64,000 nucleotides of DNA from Siphonodentalium dalli. Lineage: Eukaryota; Mollusca; Scaphopoda; Gadilida; Siphonodentaliidae. Both the position numbers and the translations under genes were made by a program. The stretch is from contig CP136067.1 in the NCBI GenBank assembly GCA_032622095.1, positions 92,928,707-92,992,706 on the forward strand. The letters are read 5' to 3'. Positions within the stretch are counted from its first letter, which is position 1; the number at the start of each line of letters is the position of its first letter. Below the pieces are notes generated by a model. That model saw only the letters and a list, made by a program, of their open reading frames with translations, was not told where the DNA came from and made no database searches. This document shows positions 43,931 to 56,152 of this stretch, in pieces.

Positions 43931-44631
43931 TCCTGTGTGTATATAATTGACAATTATTATAGCCTACAATATAGTAACAGGAGGTTGGTGTAAATCATGT
44001 GTATATAAGAATGTAATACCTCACAAAAGGGGTAAGAAAACGCATGGTTCACACCGTTATGCAAACGTTTTAATGAAGTCATAATGTGCCCAGATTTGTA
44101 GTAGCTTTATGCGACTATGCTATTTGAACCACCTTTCTACGAGGATGTTTTAACCCATAAGGCGCATTGAAGTAAAGAAGTCAATATGAACACAGCGTGT
44201 GGATCTCAAAAAAAACACGCCATTTGCATGACATGGAACAAAACAGAGCATTCCGAACTAGTCTATTCCTTCGCAAATGTATTGTAGAGCACATGACGCC
44301 GGTACATTAATAGTTCATGTATTTATTGACCTATCATAACAGCCCCTCCAAATTACGTAGACAAAATTGAATCGAATATAATTGAGTCGAATGAGCCACG
44401 TCCGTTTAACATGGATAAATATTCCCAAATATTAATCATTATGCATGTTTCTTCTCGGGTTTTGTGAACAGGTGTGCAAATATAATTGAGGCACTAAAGT
44501 CTTATAAAAAATATCACCATACCTGGTTGTTGCGGATTTTTTTCTGTCCCTGACACCCACTGTAACCACATTCAATATACCTTAACCCTTCCATGACTGA
44601 AGCTTTTGTTCGAAGACCCTGTGTCAACACA
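43931..44631. other. Non-coding stretch
   Basis: No gene or repeat was recognised. Confidence 0.4.
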
Positions 44632-44788
44632 TTATCTTATATTTGCGAGTCTCATATAGGGAGCCTCGCTTATATAAGAGTATAGATTGGCCTAACAATA
44701 TATACATTTACCATGTCAGCCAGTGCATTCTCTTGTATATGCGATGCTCCCTACAGAAGAATCTCATATACACGATAATTCACTGGCA
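44632..44788. repeat. Two imperfect hairpins related to 11159-11227
   Basis: 44632-44692 and 44721-44788 are each imperfect inverted repeats containing CTTATAT-x-TGCGAG and TGCATTCTCTTGTATATGCG. The second closely resembles the perfect hairpin in the lectin intron. Confidence 0.7.
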
Positions 44789-45484
44789 CATAATCTGTGA
44801 TGCTGCACCAACACAGCTCCCAACACCAAAGGGTTAAGGATGCAACTACATGTACAGCACAACTCAATTTGGTTTTTAGAAATATATTTCTCCAGTTAAA
44901 AATTATCTCACCTAATTCTTAGTTATCGGTCGGAAATCACAAATGCTAACTGACTGGCGGACAGGCGGCGAGACAGGCGGACATACAGATTGATTACACA
45001 ATACGAACGAAGCTGATGAGATATACTCGTAAATTAACCCGCGTTCGATCAACGTCGATATATAGTTTACTCATTCTGAACAATTGAACCAAACTTGAAT
45101 TTTATGGCTCAGCACTTGCCCCAGAATTGATCAATATAAAACATTTTTCGTTAGTCGATCATCATATAGTAATAATAAAGAGCGCGTGTGTATTTTGTGT
45201 GAAAAAAATTAATACTGTTTTCTAGAATTCTGGAAAGTTTTTTTTAACAGACTAAAAAGACTCTACATCGTTAATTCGGGTATTTTAGACATAGATAATC
45301 CCTCCGACCGAATTATCTTTGATAAGTTCACAGAATAAGTTCATTTCACACATTCAAAATTAGTGGGAGTATTTTGGTATCATGGGAATTGGCACGGGGT
45401 GATGATGTGTGCGAATGGTAGACGATTGTTTCAAATTCGGAGTGTCTATGCATGTAGTCCAATATCATAATGATACACAACACA

Positions 45485-46092
45485 TCTGATCCTATACCAC
45501 GTCTTCTCGGTCAACAACAGCTTGGGATATCGGTTGGGATGATGGTGTTTTGGACCGAGTCCCACCCGTTCTTCTATAACGGACGTTCATTCAAAAGACG
45601 TACTGTATGGAGCCCGGCATTCACGTAAACCCCTGAATGTGATTGATCAACCGACATGTCCGCGATTAATCTTTCTTCAAATTGATATATCATCTACCGT
45701 GAATCCGTGATAGAAATGGTATAGTGATGATACGATCGTTTAATATATTGTTTACATGCTTTTTTGTATATATCGACAAATAGAAATTCTCTGGAAAACT
45801 AGGCTTTGTTGACTTATAATTATCGTTTCTGTGACATTTAACGGACCTCTGATATACATGCTTGATAGTATCATCATGCTTGGGAAAGGTTGTCCTCTAT
45901 GTTCATATAATCCGATCTATTCCGAAGGCCTAATCCGAAGACATACAAGCAATATAACTCCCACCCATGCATCCGGGCGTAATTTCCGTTATAGAAGAGC
46001 AACGGGCGGGATACGGTCCAAAAACAGTAACATCCCAACCGATATCCCAAGCTGTTGTGGACCGAGACGACTTGGTCTAATCTGATCCATGA
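45485..46092. repeat. Inverted repeat pair with about 375-bp spacer
   Basis: About 45485-45592 and 45968-46092 are reverse complements, sharing ACAGCTTGGGATATCGGTTG, GTTTTGGACCG and TTCTTCTATAACGGA. Some mismatches are present. The small ORFs inside show no motif. It could be another foldback-type insertion. Confidence 0.75.
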
Positions 46093-46716
46093 TTTGAGTC
46101 CCATATTGCAATTACAGATCAATAACTCAGTACTAAGGTGTTGCACCGAGTCAATTGTTCAGTAGGACAATGTCACACTTGTGACATCACACTGTCCTGT
46201 CTCCATACAGGTGATGCGCCAAGCATCTTTATAATACTGAGGTGACGATATCAGTGATAAAGTGTGCTATGTCCAAAATCGTGAAAGCTATAGATCAACT
46301 TGCTTATAAAAACTGTTCTCTCTGAAAACCCCATTTAAGAAATTTTGACTTGCACGAAGCCGTCACATTACGAGTGACCTTGCTTACGGGTCACAACTTG
46401 GTGCGATATTTGAACAATGTACATCTTTAACAGCCACACATCGCTTAATCCGATCAAGCCACTGTTGTGTGAGACTCAATAATCCACCCGTGGGTGGCGA
46501 ACTCTGTTCGTTGACGCTATTGCAACGTGGACATGCTAAACTTCAATTCGAACCAATGACACACACGACACAAACATCAACAGCCTGCAGACCCGCTTCC
46601 GTATAGCTAAACAGCATTTTGTGTCGTGAGGGCCTAGTGTACATGGTGGCGTATTTCATAATCCCACCAGGAAATGACAGCAATGCTTCCGCAGCATTGA
46701 CATATTAGGGTGCATG

Positions 46717-46815
46717 ACGTTTCGATACCTGGTTCTTAGGGCGTTTCGGCACCTGGGTTTTTTGGCACTTGGTTTGGACGTTTCGGCATCTCACCGAAGG
46801 CGTTTCGGCACATTG
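46717..46815. repeat. Short tandem GCGTTTCGGCACCTGG repeat
   Basis: Five to six imperfect copies of a CGTTTCGGCACCTGGTT-like unit. No known regulatory motif was recognised. Confidence 0.75.
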
Positions 46816-47159
46816 TTTATTTTGTATGTGACATGATAATGTAATACTAAATGCAATCGAACAGTTCTATATGTAGTCATGCAATAATGAATTGCTCAAC
46901 GGAAGAGGAAACCCCAATCGAATCTGACAGATCACATGATCCAGCTACTTGCTATGAAAACGTAGTCTATGCTATTGTATAGTTCACATGTAATGTAGTT
47001 CCAGGTAGGTTTAGAAAGAGCATACGAGTATGTGAGCAAACTTGTTTAAAGGACTGAAGCCTGAAGAGGACTCAGATTTGACTAATTATAAGCACATTGC
47101 GTATGTTTTCTCAACGTGTTCTCGTTGTGATTCTGAAAAGTGCTGCTAATTTCAGTAAA

Positions 47160-47700
47160 TTTGGCCTCTTATATTTGGCAGCAATAATATAATTTTGGAT
47201 ATGACCATTGAAAATGTGAAAGTTAGTTTGGCGAATATTTCTGGGCCAAATGACGTTAACCCAGAATTTTACCATAGCCTGAAAATAAAAAAGCGCTTAT
47301 TAAAATAGGCAATACTCAAAATGCTATATGTGGTGATTGGAATCTGGTTCAAAATCAAACGTCAGATAGCTTTAACTAAACATACAAACAGCCCGCGTGC
47401 ACAAGAGTCGGTGTGCAGTCTTGTCGACAGGCTCGAACTGATTGATGTATGGAGATCCAGTAATAAAAACTTTTAAGCGTTTCACTTGGAGAAGAAAGTC
47501 ACCAATAAAAATGGCAAGGCCTGACTATTTCATCGTATCAGATAATATTTTAAGCTTAATTGGAGAACAACCAAACATACTGCCGGGATATAGATCCGGT
47601 CATTCGATTATGATATTATCACTAACACTTATTACTCACCAGAAGGGTCAGGGTTCAACACATTGTGGTGTATTTCTTATCCAATATGTACAGTAGTTCA
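47160..47700 (+). pseudogene. LINE endonuclease fragment
   Basis: Across frames the + strand reads an MTIENVKVSLANI-x-PND-x-x-PEFY block, a GDWNLV-like block near 47335, and then FTWRRKSPIKMARPDYFIVS, PGYRSGHSIMILSL and QKGQGSTHCGVFL. These match the C-terminal half of LINE APE endonucleases (TW-x-x-K-x-P-x-x-x-A-R-L-D-Y-F-L-I-S, then R-S-D-H-S). The catalytic D of SDH is G here. No RT follows, so this is a broken piece. Confidence 0.7.
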
Positions 47701-47929
47701 TGTTTTGCGGGCCTTAGGTGATTTGACAAGCATAATTAATTGATGTTACTGTACGCACTAGAATCTTAATAAGAAACAAAACAATGTTTCTAAAATAGCA
47801 CGAAATTCTGAATACAACTTGGACTCTATACATTATATAAAACTTCTAGATTTTACCAGATTCCAATGACCACCCAGTATTGTAACGATAAAGCACGAAG
47901 CACATTTTGGACGCCATGATCTCTCAGCA

Positions 47930-50900
47930 TATAATCGGGTAATGAGCCGAGGACAGTAACCTGAGGAACACCGGACTCCACTGGTTCTTTCTGGGAGCAT
48001 GTTCCTTCGACGAGGACCTTCAAGTGGCGTGTTGTGAGGAAGATGGTTAGCCATTTATGGATGTTTCCGTAGTTCTCGAGTTTTTTGTAGTAACTTTTTG
48101 TGTGGAACATTATCAAACGCTTTGCTAAAATCGACGACTATCATGTCAGTCTGGATTTTCTTGTCGAAGTAGGTGAATAGTTCTTGAGTGGTGTTGATCA
48201 GTTGAGTCACGCACGAATGGCCCTTTCGGGATCCATTGTTTAAGCCGGTTAAGATTTTATGATTTACTAGATGGTTCACGATGTGTCGATAGATTATATG
48301 TTCCAAGATTTTGCAGCTGACAGATGTAAGGGAGATGGGTCTATAATTCTCTGCTACATGGATATTACCTTTCTTGTGAACATGTTATGTTAGCATCTAG
48401 CCAGTCATTTGGGAGGCTTCCTGCGGCTATGGACCTTTCAAATATGTGTTTCAGGCCTGGATCGATTTGGTAAGCGCAGGTACAGAGCACTATATTTCAC
48501 ATCCATTAGTAGTTTGGTAACGCCATCGAGCGATATGTTTAGTGGTTCAACCCATGGTGGTCTTGCAGCTGATGTATAGCTTGCTGTGATGGAGTCGGTA
48601 TCTTTTGTGAATATTGACCGAAATTGTTCCACTAATATCTCTGCTTTGTCTCGGCTGCTGTTTAGTAGTTGGCCTTTTCTTTTGAGCGGGGGTACTCCGA
48701 TGTTGTCTTGGCGTTTGGCTTTCATGTAAGCCCAGAATGGTTTTGAGCTCTTCTTGGACATACCATCCAGCATGATTCGATTTATGTGGTCCCATTATGA
48801 TCTCTTTCGCTCCATTTTACAGTCCTTCTGGTGTTTGCGATATTTTTCCAATTCCTCTTCTGATGTTTTAGCTTTATTGTGTAGTCTTGCTTTCTTTCTC
48901 AGCATCATCTTTGTTTTTTTTGTGATCCATGAAGCTTTGTTTCTTTCTGGTTTGGTTTTTCGGTGCATGTTCATTGGTGGAAGACATTATTCCGTTTTTT
49001 TCAGATCCTCCCATAGGCAATTCACTGTGTGTCCAACTTTCGGTTGATGATATTGTGGCACATTGTCGATGGTATTTTTTGAAGGAGTACGTTGTTCTCG
49101 GGGTATCATCTGTCGGTAAGGAGTGGTGTAGCAATCGGTAATTATGATGTCATGATATGATATGACATGCCAGGTACGCATGATGTTGATTTAATTAGAT
49201 ATGTATTATTTGTCAGTATTAGGTCCAGCGTGTTGTTTCCTCTAGTCGGTGTTTCCTGTACCTGGGTTAGTTCAAATTTTTTTAGTGAGGTCCACGAGGG
49301 CCTCTTGTACTGTTTTGTCTTGTGAATTTGTCTTGACAGTTTTCGTCTCTCAGTCCATGTCAGTGCAATTGAACTCACCTCCAATGATTATGTTCTTCTG
49401 CCTTCTGCTGTCTAGATTTGTTAGAGATTTTCTGAGTTCCTTGAAGTCATCAAGATTTCATTTTGGCATGTAAAATACAGCCACATACAGTCCTACATAT
49501 GTATGGAAGCCCATTCTATCTCTCAGTTTGTGATTAGATTTAGCTTCTCCGTGGCAACTATGTCGTGTTCTGTGCCAATGAATACGCCTCCTCCCAGTGT
49601 GGTGCGGTCATTTCTTAGGACTTTGATGCCTTCGGAAAAACTTGCGAGGATGTTATAGCATCTTGGGTGGTGGGTGGACCATGTTTGACCCCTCGTATCC
49701 ACGATTCTGAGCCTAGTATCAGGTTTGATGCACTTAAACGTGGCTTCTAGTTGGGCTTTATTGCTCTTTACACTTCTGCAGTTGACTGACATGATCCTGG
49801 TGTTTGTTTTCAGGCTCTTCACATGGTGTAAATCCGTGGTGTTTTTTGGATTTACTACTGCTTTTCCGCCTAGACATCCGACTTGTTGGAGTTGATCTGG
49901 AACCGATTGGACTGCTAGTTTGAAGACATAGGAAGGTTGATGTATTTAAGCTACGTCCTGTCTGCTCAAGGAAACTTGGTGGGCGGTATAGTGATGAGTC
50001 AAATGCATAGCTCCGGAAAGTGAAGCTGTCGCAATTTACACTACTGCTGCAGCATAGCCATTCTCTGTTGGTTTGCTCCAGTTGACGGTATTCCTCTAGA
50101 TCTAGTTCGAGGCAAATGTGGTGGAACCATATGTCGCACCCGTCGCAGCATACTGCTTCTTGTTGTCCCAGTTGCACAGCACCTTGACAGGATCCATACG
50201 GATATGTCGATGCTTTTCTTGGCCCGGGGTTTTCTTCGATGTCACCGCCTGGTAGTAATAGGATGAGTAAGGCTTATCGCACTCTGTGTGGTCTGGTTAT
50301 ACTGATGTTTGGTATATTTCTCCCTATCATCTTGTTGTTCAGCAGTAAGTAAACTGTAATTTCAGACCAATATTTGTTGTATGTGAAGGAACATCATTTT
50401 TATTGATCATCAAGTATTCCCAGCATAATCAGTAGTAGCGTTGAGTTGAACATGTGTGGCTTCATATTTGTTCTTGTTTTAAGCTCTGATCGATAGTGGT
50501 TTCTGGTATAGCGTGGAATAGCCCACATCACCTAGTCCACTGATCTACCAACAGTTTTGTGCCGCATGTTCTCTAATCTTCTGCAGCCATACCTTACGCA
50601 GTCTCCTGTCGGGATGGATGCCGTCTTTGTATGCTGAGTAGCTATATGTCTGAACTGTTCCTCGTCGGTGTTTGGGATTTCTGGAGGTAGTTTGAGAACT
50701 TTAAAGTAGGAGAGCCTAGGCTATTGTTCAGGCGATGGATTTGACGATTTAGATATGTGCTGGTATCTTCTAACCACGCTTGGTTTTGTTGGGTGGTATG
50801 AAGTATAGGTGTTACTCGTGGAAACATTATTATATCATATTGTTGTGGTTTTCTGGTGTTTATGGTGGACTTCTTGGTTGTAGTCACTTATGGAGAATGG

Positions 50901-51120
50901 TGGTATCTCTAGGAATGTTATGTGTAGTCTCTTTTGGTGATAGAAACGGTCCATTAGTTCGCTTGTAGTATCTTGTTACTAGTATCTGATCTGCAAATAT
51001 ATTTCGTGGAGAGATATGTCCATGACTATATCGTTGGGTGATGTCGCAGGTCCCAAGCCAGATGTACACTTGGCAGTGCTTGTCAAAAACGGGCTCAGAT
51101 CGGATGTTTTATCTCAGCCA
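47930..51120 (-). pseudogene. Decayed LINE with SGNH, PHD, endonuclease and partial RT
   Basis: Minus-strand order: an SGNH-like ORF1 (51069-50600) with YIWLGTCDITQRY and the block-V DGIHPDRRL at about 50600-50625; a PHD-finger segment (50177-50040: AVCCDGCDIWFHHICLELDL, EYRQLEQ, then WLCC); an endonuclease (49822-49142: IMSVNCRSVKSNKA, GGGVFIGTEHD, GNNTLDLILTNN); and an RT start (48773-47930: SSKPFWAYMKAKRQDN, IVVDFSKAFDNVPH, ESGVPQVTVLGSL). The RT breaks off before the catalytic YADD, so the 3' half is missing. Many frameshifts are present. PHD and SGNH modules are known in CR1-like LINEs of invertebrates. Confidence 0.75.
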
Positions 51121-51238
51121 GCCGTAGCCTTCCCTGGCTTTTAGGCCGGAAAGAGAAAACCATTCAATTGACTTCTCCACTTTGTCATGTGTGTGTATTT
51201 GATCCGTAAGATATATCAGCAGCATGCTCGTGACACAC

Positions 51239-51390
51239 ACCGTGTGTAGCATATAATTCCAACCACGCACACCGTGTGTAACATATAATTCCAACCACGC
51301 GCACCGTGTGCAGCATATCATTCCAGCCACGCAGACAGTATGTAGCATGTCATTCCAACCACGCACACCGTGTATAGCATATCATTCGAT
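51239..51390. repeat. 32-33-bp minisatellite, five copies
   Basis: CACCGTGTGTAGCATATAAT plus TCCAACCACG recurs at 51239, 51269, 51302, about 51332 and 51366 with point differences. Confidence 0.85.
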
Positions 51391-52609
51391 CGCTTCCACG
51401 TTGGTCAGCACTCGATCACCTCAACTCAGATATGAATCTCTTAAATATTTGTGTTGATATATGGTCCTACATCTCTTCACGATTTAATCAACAGAGGTAC
51501 GAATTTGACAAATCCTATATTTATGCTTATCAAAGCTTACGTTGGGTGTCAATTTTCGCACTGTTGATGTCCCCTTGTAGCCCAAGAAATGACTTTTTGC
51601 GATCGGTTCGCGGTATAATTTGATGGTCACGATTTGACCGAGCCGATTGTGACTCATTTTATGTACAGATCTCCTCCCCGTATGTATTCTGTGAGTCAAG
51701 CTGGTGGATCTGCAAAGTCTACTCTATACAATGAAAACAAGAAGAAGACCACCTTTGTCTTCCCAATTCAGTAAAAAGCCCCTTCATCTAAGTTTGTCAT
51801 AAAATATCACGTATAGTAAGGTCGCAGAATCGTTAAACTGCCATAGCACCGTGGTTGTCAAGCCGCAGAATCGTGAAATTGGTCGCAGAATCGTCAAAAC
51901 GATTGTGCCGGGTGACACTTGTGTGCCTTCTCATCTGGATGTGGATGGCCCTGTCACCTCTTTATTGCGTCTATGTAACACATGTGGTCATGTGGGCTTC
52001 CCAAGCTACAACACCACGTATAAACAAAATCGGACTCAGAATGTATTCTCCAATCGCCGGACGTGTTTGGTATGACACAGTATAAATATTAATACACAAT
52101 ACATACATGTATAATCGTGGCACATGCAAACAATATAGATCAGAAATCGTGTGCACGTGCACATTGGGGTGGGTGTGTATTGTGGGTTGGGTTTGTTGTG
52201 GTGGGGTATAGGGTGTGTGCATGTGGCTTTTCCATTGTGTATTTCGCTGTGTGGAAGCACGTGCATGTTGGTTTGGGGCGTCAGACAAAGATATTCGTTC
52301 GTAATTGCCCGTTGGTTGTAACGTATACACAATGCGCTTGCCAATACACCGTTGAAACTAATGATACAATCAATTAACTGCTACATGTAGGAACCCAGAA
52401 TCGTCCTTTGGTTACCGATTTACCCTGTGGGTATATACATACTATACATGTATATACAACATTCTTACTGCTATTGGTAATATACTTTCACTGTGAAACA
52501 CGTTTATACTGTCATGATTGTTATGTACACATGTAAATTACACTATATTTTATAACTGTTCTAATTTAGCTCTAGGACCACATTCAGAGGGCATAATAAG
52601 AATTTACTA
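51391..52609. other. Non-coding stretch
   Basis: CCGCAGAATCGT recurs at about 51864 and similar GCAGAATCGT at 51825 and 51884. G/T-rich sequence lies at 52160-52290. No gene was recognised. Confidence 0.4.
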
Positions 52610-53312
52610 CACTCTTAAAAATATAGGTACTTCAGAGTACCTGTGTATGTACTAAGCTTTGTCCCAGGGGGAGTACCAACTTTTTGGTACTCTGGAGTAC
52701 CAAAAGTTTAGGTACTCTAGAGTACCAAAATGTTTGGTACTCTAGAGTACCAAATTGTTGGTACTCTGGATTACCTAATAATTATTCAAGTTCTACCCGG
52801 GCATTGTGCATATAATAACCACCCCGCATTTATGTCACCGAAGCCATGACGTTCACGATATGAGGTGCCAAGAAATAGATGCTTTCATGATACTATAGAT
52901 CCAGCAATTTGATACTCCAGAGAACAAAACAGCCCTGAAACCGGCAAATTTAACAATGTGACATGTTAGATTCCAAATTATGCTGCCGCGTTTAAACATC
53001 CAATTAAGTAAAAAACCACAAAGACTCCCTTGCATATTGCTAAATGAAATAATCCGACAGATCTACGACCGCGAGTCGACGGGCGGCCATTTTTCACTTT
53101 AATTTAATCGTTTGCACACGGCACTCGATATTGACACACCCACGGTCTCACCCAATCAGCATGGAGCCAACGATTGGCACTCTGTGGAGTACCAACTCAT
53201 GTGGTTCTATAACGCTAAACAGGCTCTAAAGGCTTATAGTACCAAACTCTCTGGTACTATCGCGGCTTTTGGTTCCATGGGGTACCTAAATAAATTGATT
53301 TATTTGAGAGTG
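52610..53312. mobile_element. MITE with TA target duplication and GGTACTC palindromes
   Basis: The left end TA|CACTCTTAAAAATATAGGTA and the right end ACCTAAAT...TTTGAGAGTG|TA form imperfect terminal inverted repeats (CACTCT and AGAGTG) flanked by TA on both sides, as in Tc1/mariner-type elements. Subterminal sequence carries many GGTACTCTAGAGTACC palindromes at 52625-52775 and further GTACC units at 53185-53290. Length is 703 bp, with no transposase ORF. Confidence 0.65.
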
Positions 53313-54639
53313 TATGTTATCATATATGTTGCATATACTGTAATTGATATGTATGTTTAACCGAAATGAATCTTATCTGATCTCATCAGCGGACTTCGTC
53401 TGAATATGCAGGGGTTTTGTATATGATTCTAACCAAAATTGTTATGGATGTTCAGCGTCACGATGACTTTCAAATCGAATTGTTCGCAGATTTAGTTTTC
53501 GGCTTGTTCGGTTCTAGAATTATTATTACAGGACCCTTTAGCCACGTCCCTGCTAACTCATGATTTACACTGACTTTGTTTCCATTCGTTCTACAGTTCC
53601 GGCCTATTATATAGAATAACACAGAATAGCCTATACTACTAATATGACATTAGCACATAAAACACAAGCATACACGTTTTCGCCCTTGCACATGCACCCT
53701 CACCCTAAAAATGGTCCATGTACCGGCCTGTCCCAATGATAATGGGGATATTTTCTATCAGAAACGGTCAAAATGCGAAGTATATCATCCGCATCTCTGA
53801 CATCCCAAATCTGGTTTGGCGACATCGCATCGCAGGATCGATCCGCGGATTTAACACCGTAAATTATGGTTGGTACCCACACTTGGTCGCGGATAGTATA
53901 TTTGCGAACCGCTCTGTATGCTAGACAATTTTATGGCTAATTAAACATAATTTTTTCTATTAATATACGCATTAATCCGTCAATGGCTGATAATTAATTG
54001 TCAAACGATCTACCTAATGTCAAAAAGTGTCTACTATTTATGATAAATCATAAATAAGCCGGAATTTCCATTAAATGTATCGGGATGAGAGCAAGCTATG
54101 TCGCTATCCCATTGAGGGAGCATTCCGCTTTACGAAATTATGTTTTGAATAGTGGACATCACCATTCAACTGGGAGATATCTAGATTCATCTGAGGGAAG
54201 ATATAGTCAGTTACCAAAACCGCATGGTCTGGTTTGGCGATACCTCCGGGTTTGGCGATACCACGTACACGGGGGTGTAGTTATGTGTTCTGTTTCTCAA
54301 GTATGTTGTGCCTTTCATGTCATGTCTGTTTGAATTTCGTCTTCATAACTGCTAAATGTCTCATCATTGTACTGTTCACGCCTGTCTCATTGTGGCGAGG
54401 TACCGGGAGGCTGCTATATGCAGTGTAGCACCATTTGACTGTTTCAAAATGTTCCCGTTTGGGAACCCTCTCGCTAAAGGCAATATATATAGGTGCTTGA
54501 TTATACTTCAAACTTTCGAGTTGTATATGATTATTGTTATTTCTGGACTATTGATTAAAACACATCTTTATTTGACATGAACGCTTATTTTTTATCATCG
54601 CTACGATATGCGGTCATTTACCCTAAAAGCAACACATTT
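53313..54639. other. Non-coding stretch
   Basis: No gene or repeat was recognised. The short ORFs lack motifs. Confidence 0.4.
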
Positions 54640-56152
54640 TCTTTATACTGCACCCGCTGGAAATTAAAAGTGAATATACTGAAAACGAAAATCGTTATAT
54701 TTGGCCGTAAGCCAAGACACGCGGACCACCTTAATACATTTTCATTGGATGATCATATTTTACAAATACCTTGGTACAACTTTCCACAAAAATGGCTCTT
54801 TTGCCATGGAAAGAAACACCAGGTGCAAGTCAGCAAAAAGTGCCATGTACGCACTGCTCAGCAAAGCCAGAAGGAACAAACTCACCATTGAATGTATCCT
54901 CGAAGTATATGAAAAGTCCATCATACCTATAATGTTGTATGGTTCTGAGGTATGGGGCCACGAAAATTTGACCTGCTTCTCGAAACTTGAACTATGGTTT
55001 CTAAAATTTGCTCTAGGATTGAAAAAATCCACACCAACCGCCTTTGTATATGGAGAACTTGGAATATATCCAATCGCAGTGAAAATCAAGACTCGTTTCC
55101 TTTCTTACTGGACTAAGCTTATCACAATGCCTACAAGCAGAGTGCCGCTTATACTGTATTATATTATGCACCAATTGTATTCTCACACTGTTTTTAATAA
55201 CCCATGGATTAAATGTTTACATGACTCGCTTAATGGCTTCGGAATGAGTAACGTGTGGAATAATCAGTACATCACAAATCCCAAGCACTTCATGCAAACT
55301 ATCGAACGAAAACTGCACGATTTCTATCTGCAAGAATGGTGGACATCGATAGCAACATCCCGTAAATTCGCCTTTTATCGTATTATCAAGACCTCATTTG
55401 AACGAGAAAGTTACCTATCAATAACAAACCACCGAGTCGTGCAAAGCATCCTTCTCTTCCGTACCAGGAACCATAAACTCCCAATAGAATATGGCGCGTG
55501 GACCAATGCCGCATATTCGGATATATTGTGTACCCTCTGCAACTCAGAAATAGGCGATGAGTATCATGTCATCCTTAAATGTATTGAACTCCAAGACATA
55601 CGCGTACAATACCTGATACCATACTATTACCAGAGACCAAACGCTAACAAGTTAGCAGCACTATTCAATAACCGCAACAGAAGAATTACCAAGAATCTGT
55701 CAGTTTTTATAAAAAAGATCATTGATATATTTCGGAACTCTTGAGGCTACACTTTCAGACAAACAAGTAACCCACCTTCAAAATATACCGATATAACATA
55801 CTTGTTTCTTACATGTACCAAATTGTATAAAGAAGCGTCAAATAAGCGCCACGAGTATATACTACAATCTGACTCCTCTTGAGGCTGAATCACTTAAACC
55901 ATTCAAAATCCATATCCACTGACCGAACACGTAACCATTACGCCGAAATTAATAACAATAACCTATCAGAAAATATATATATAATTATATACAGATCAAG
56001 ACACTATTGTATACACAACTATATTATATATCTAAATGTGCATTCATGCAAAACAAATTTATATTTGCATCGATATTTGTAATAACCATGTTTCTGTTAT
56101 ATCTACCTTGATGATCAGAATACTAATAAATTGAATTGAATTGAATTGGTGT
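54640..56152 (+). pseudogene. 5'-truncated LINE with RT tail and C-terminal knuckle, (TTGAA)n tail
   Basis: The first frame (to about 54770) has RWKLKVNILKTKIVIFGRKP, the post-YADD W-x-L-x-V-N-x-x-K-T-K block. After a frame change a 347-codon ORF (to 55744) continues through YLGTTFHKNGSF, SIIPIMLYGSEVWG and FLKFALGLKKSTPTAFVYGE, and ends with CTLCNSEIGDEYHVILKC and RVQYLIPYYYQRPNANKLAA. There is no endonuclease or catalytic palm, as expected of 5' truncation during target-primed reverse transcription. The 3' end is AATAAATTGAATTGAATTGA at about 56126-56150. Confidence 0.85.

Noticed and set aside
51971-52344. Overlapping minus-strand ORFs of 102-119 codons
   Set aside because: Both read a G/T-rich stretch in different frames, with no motif.
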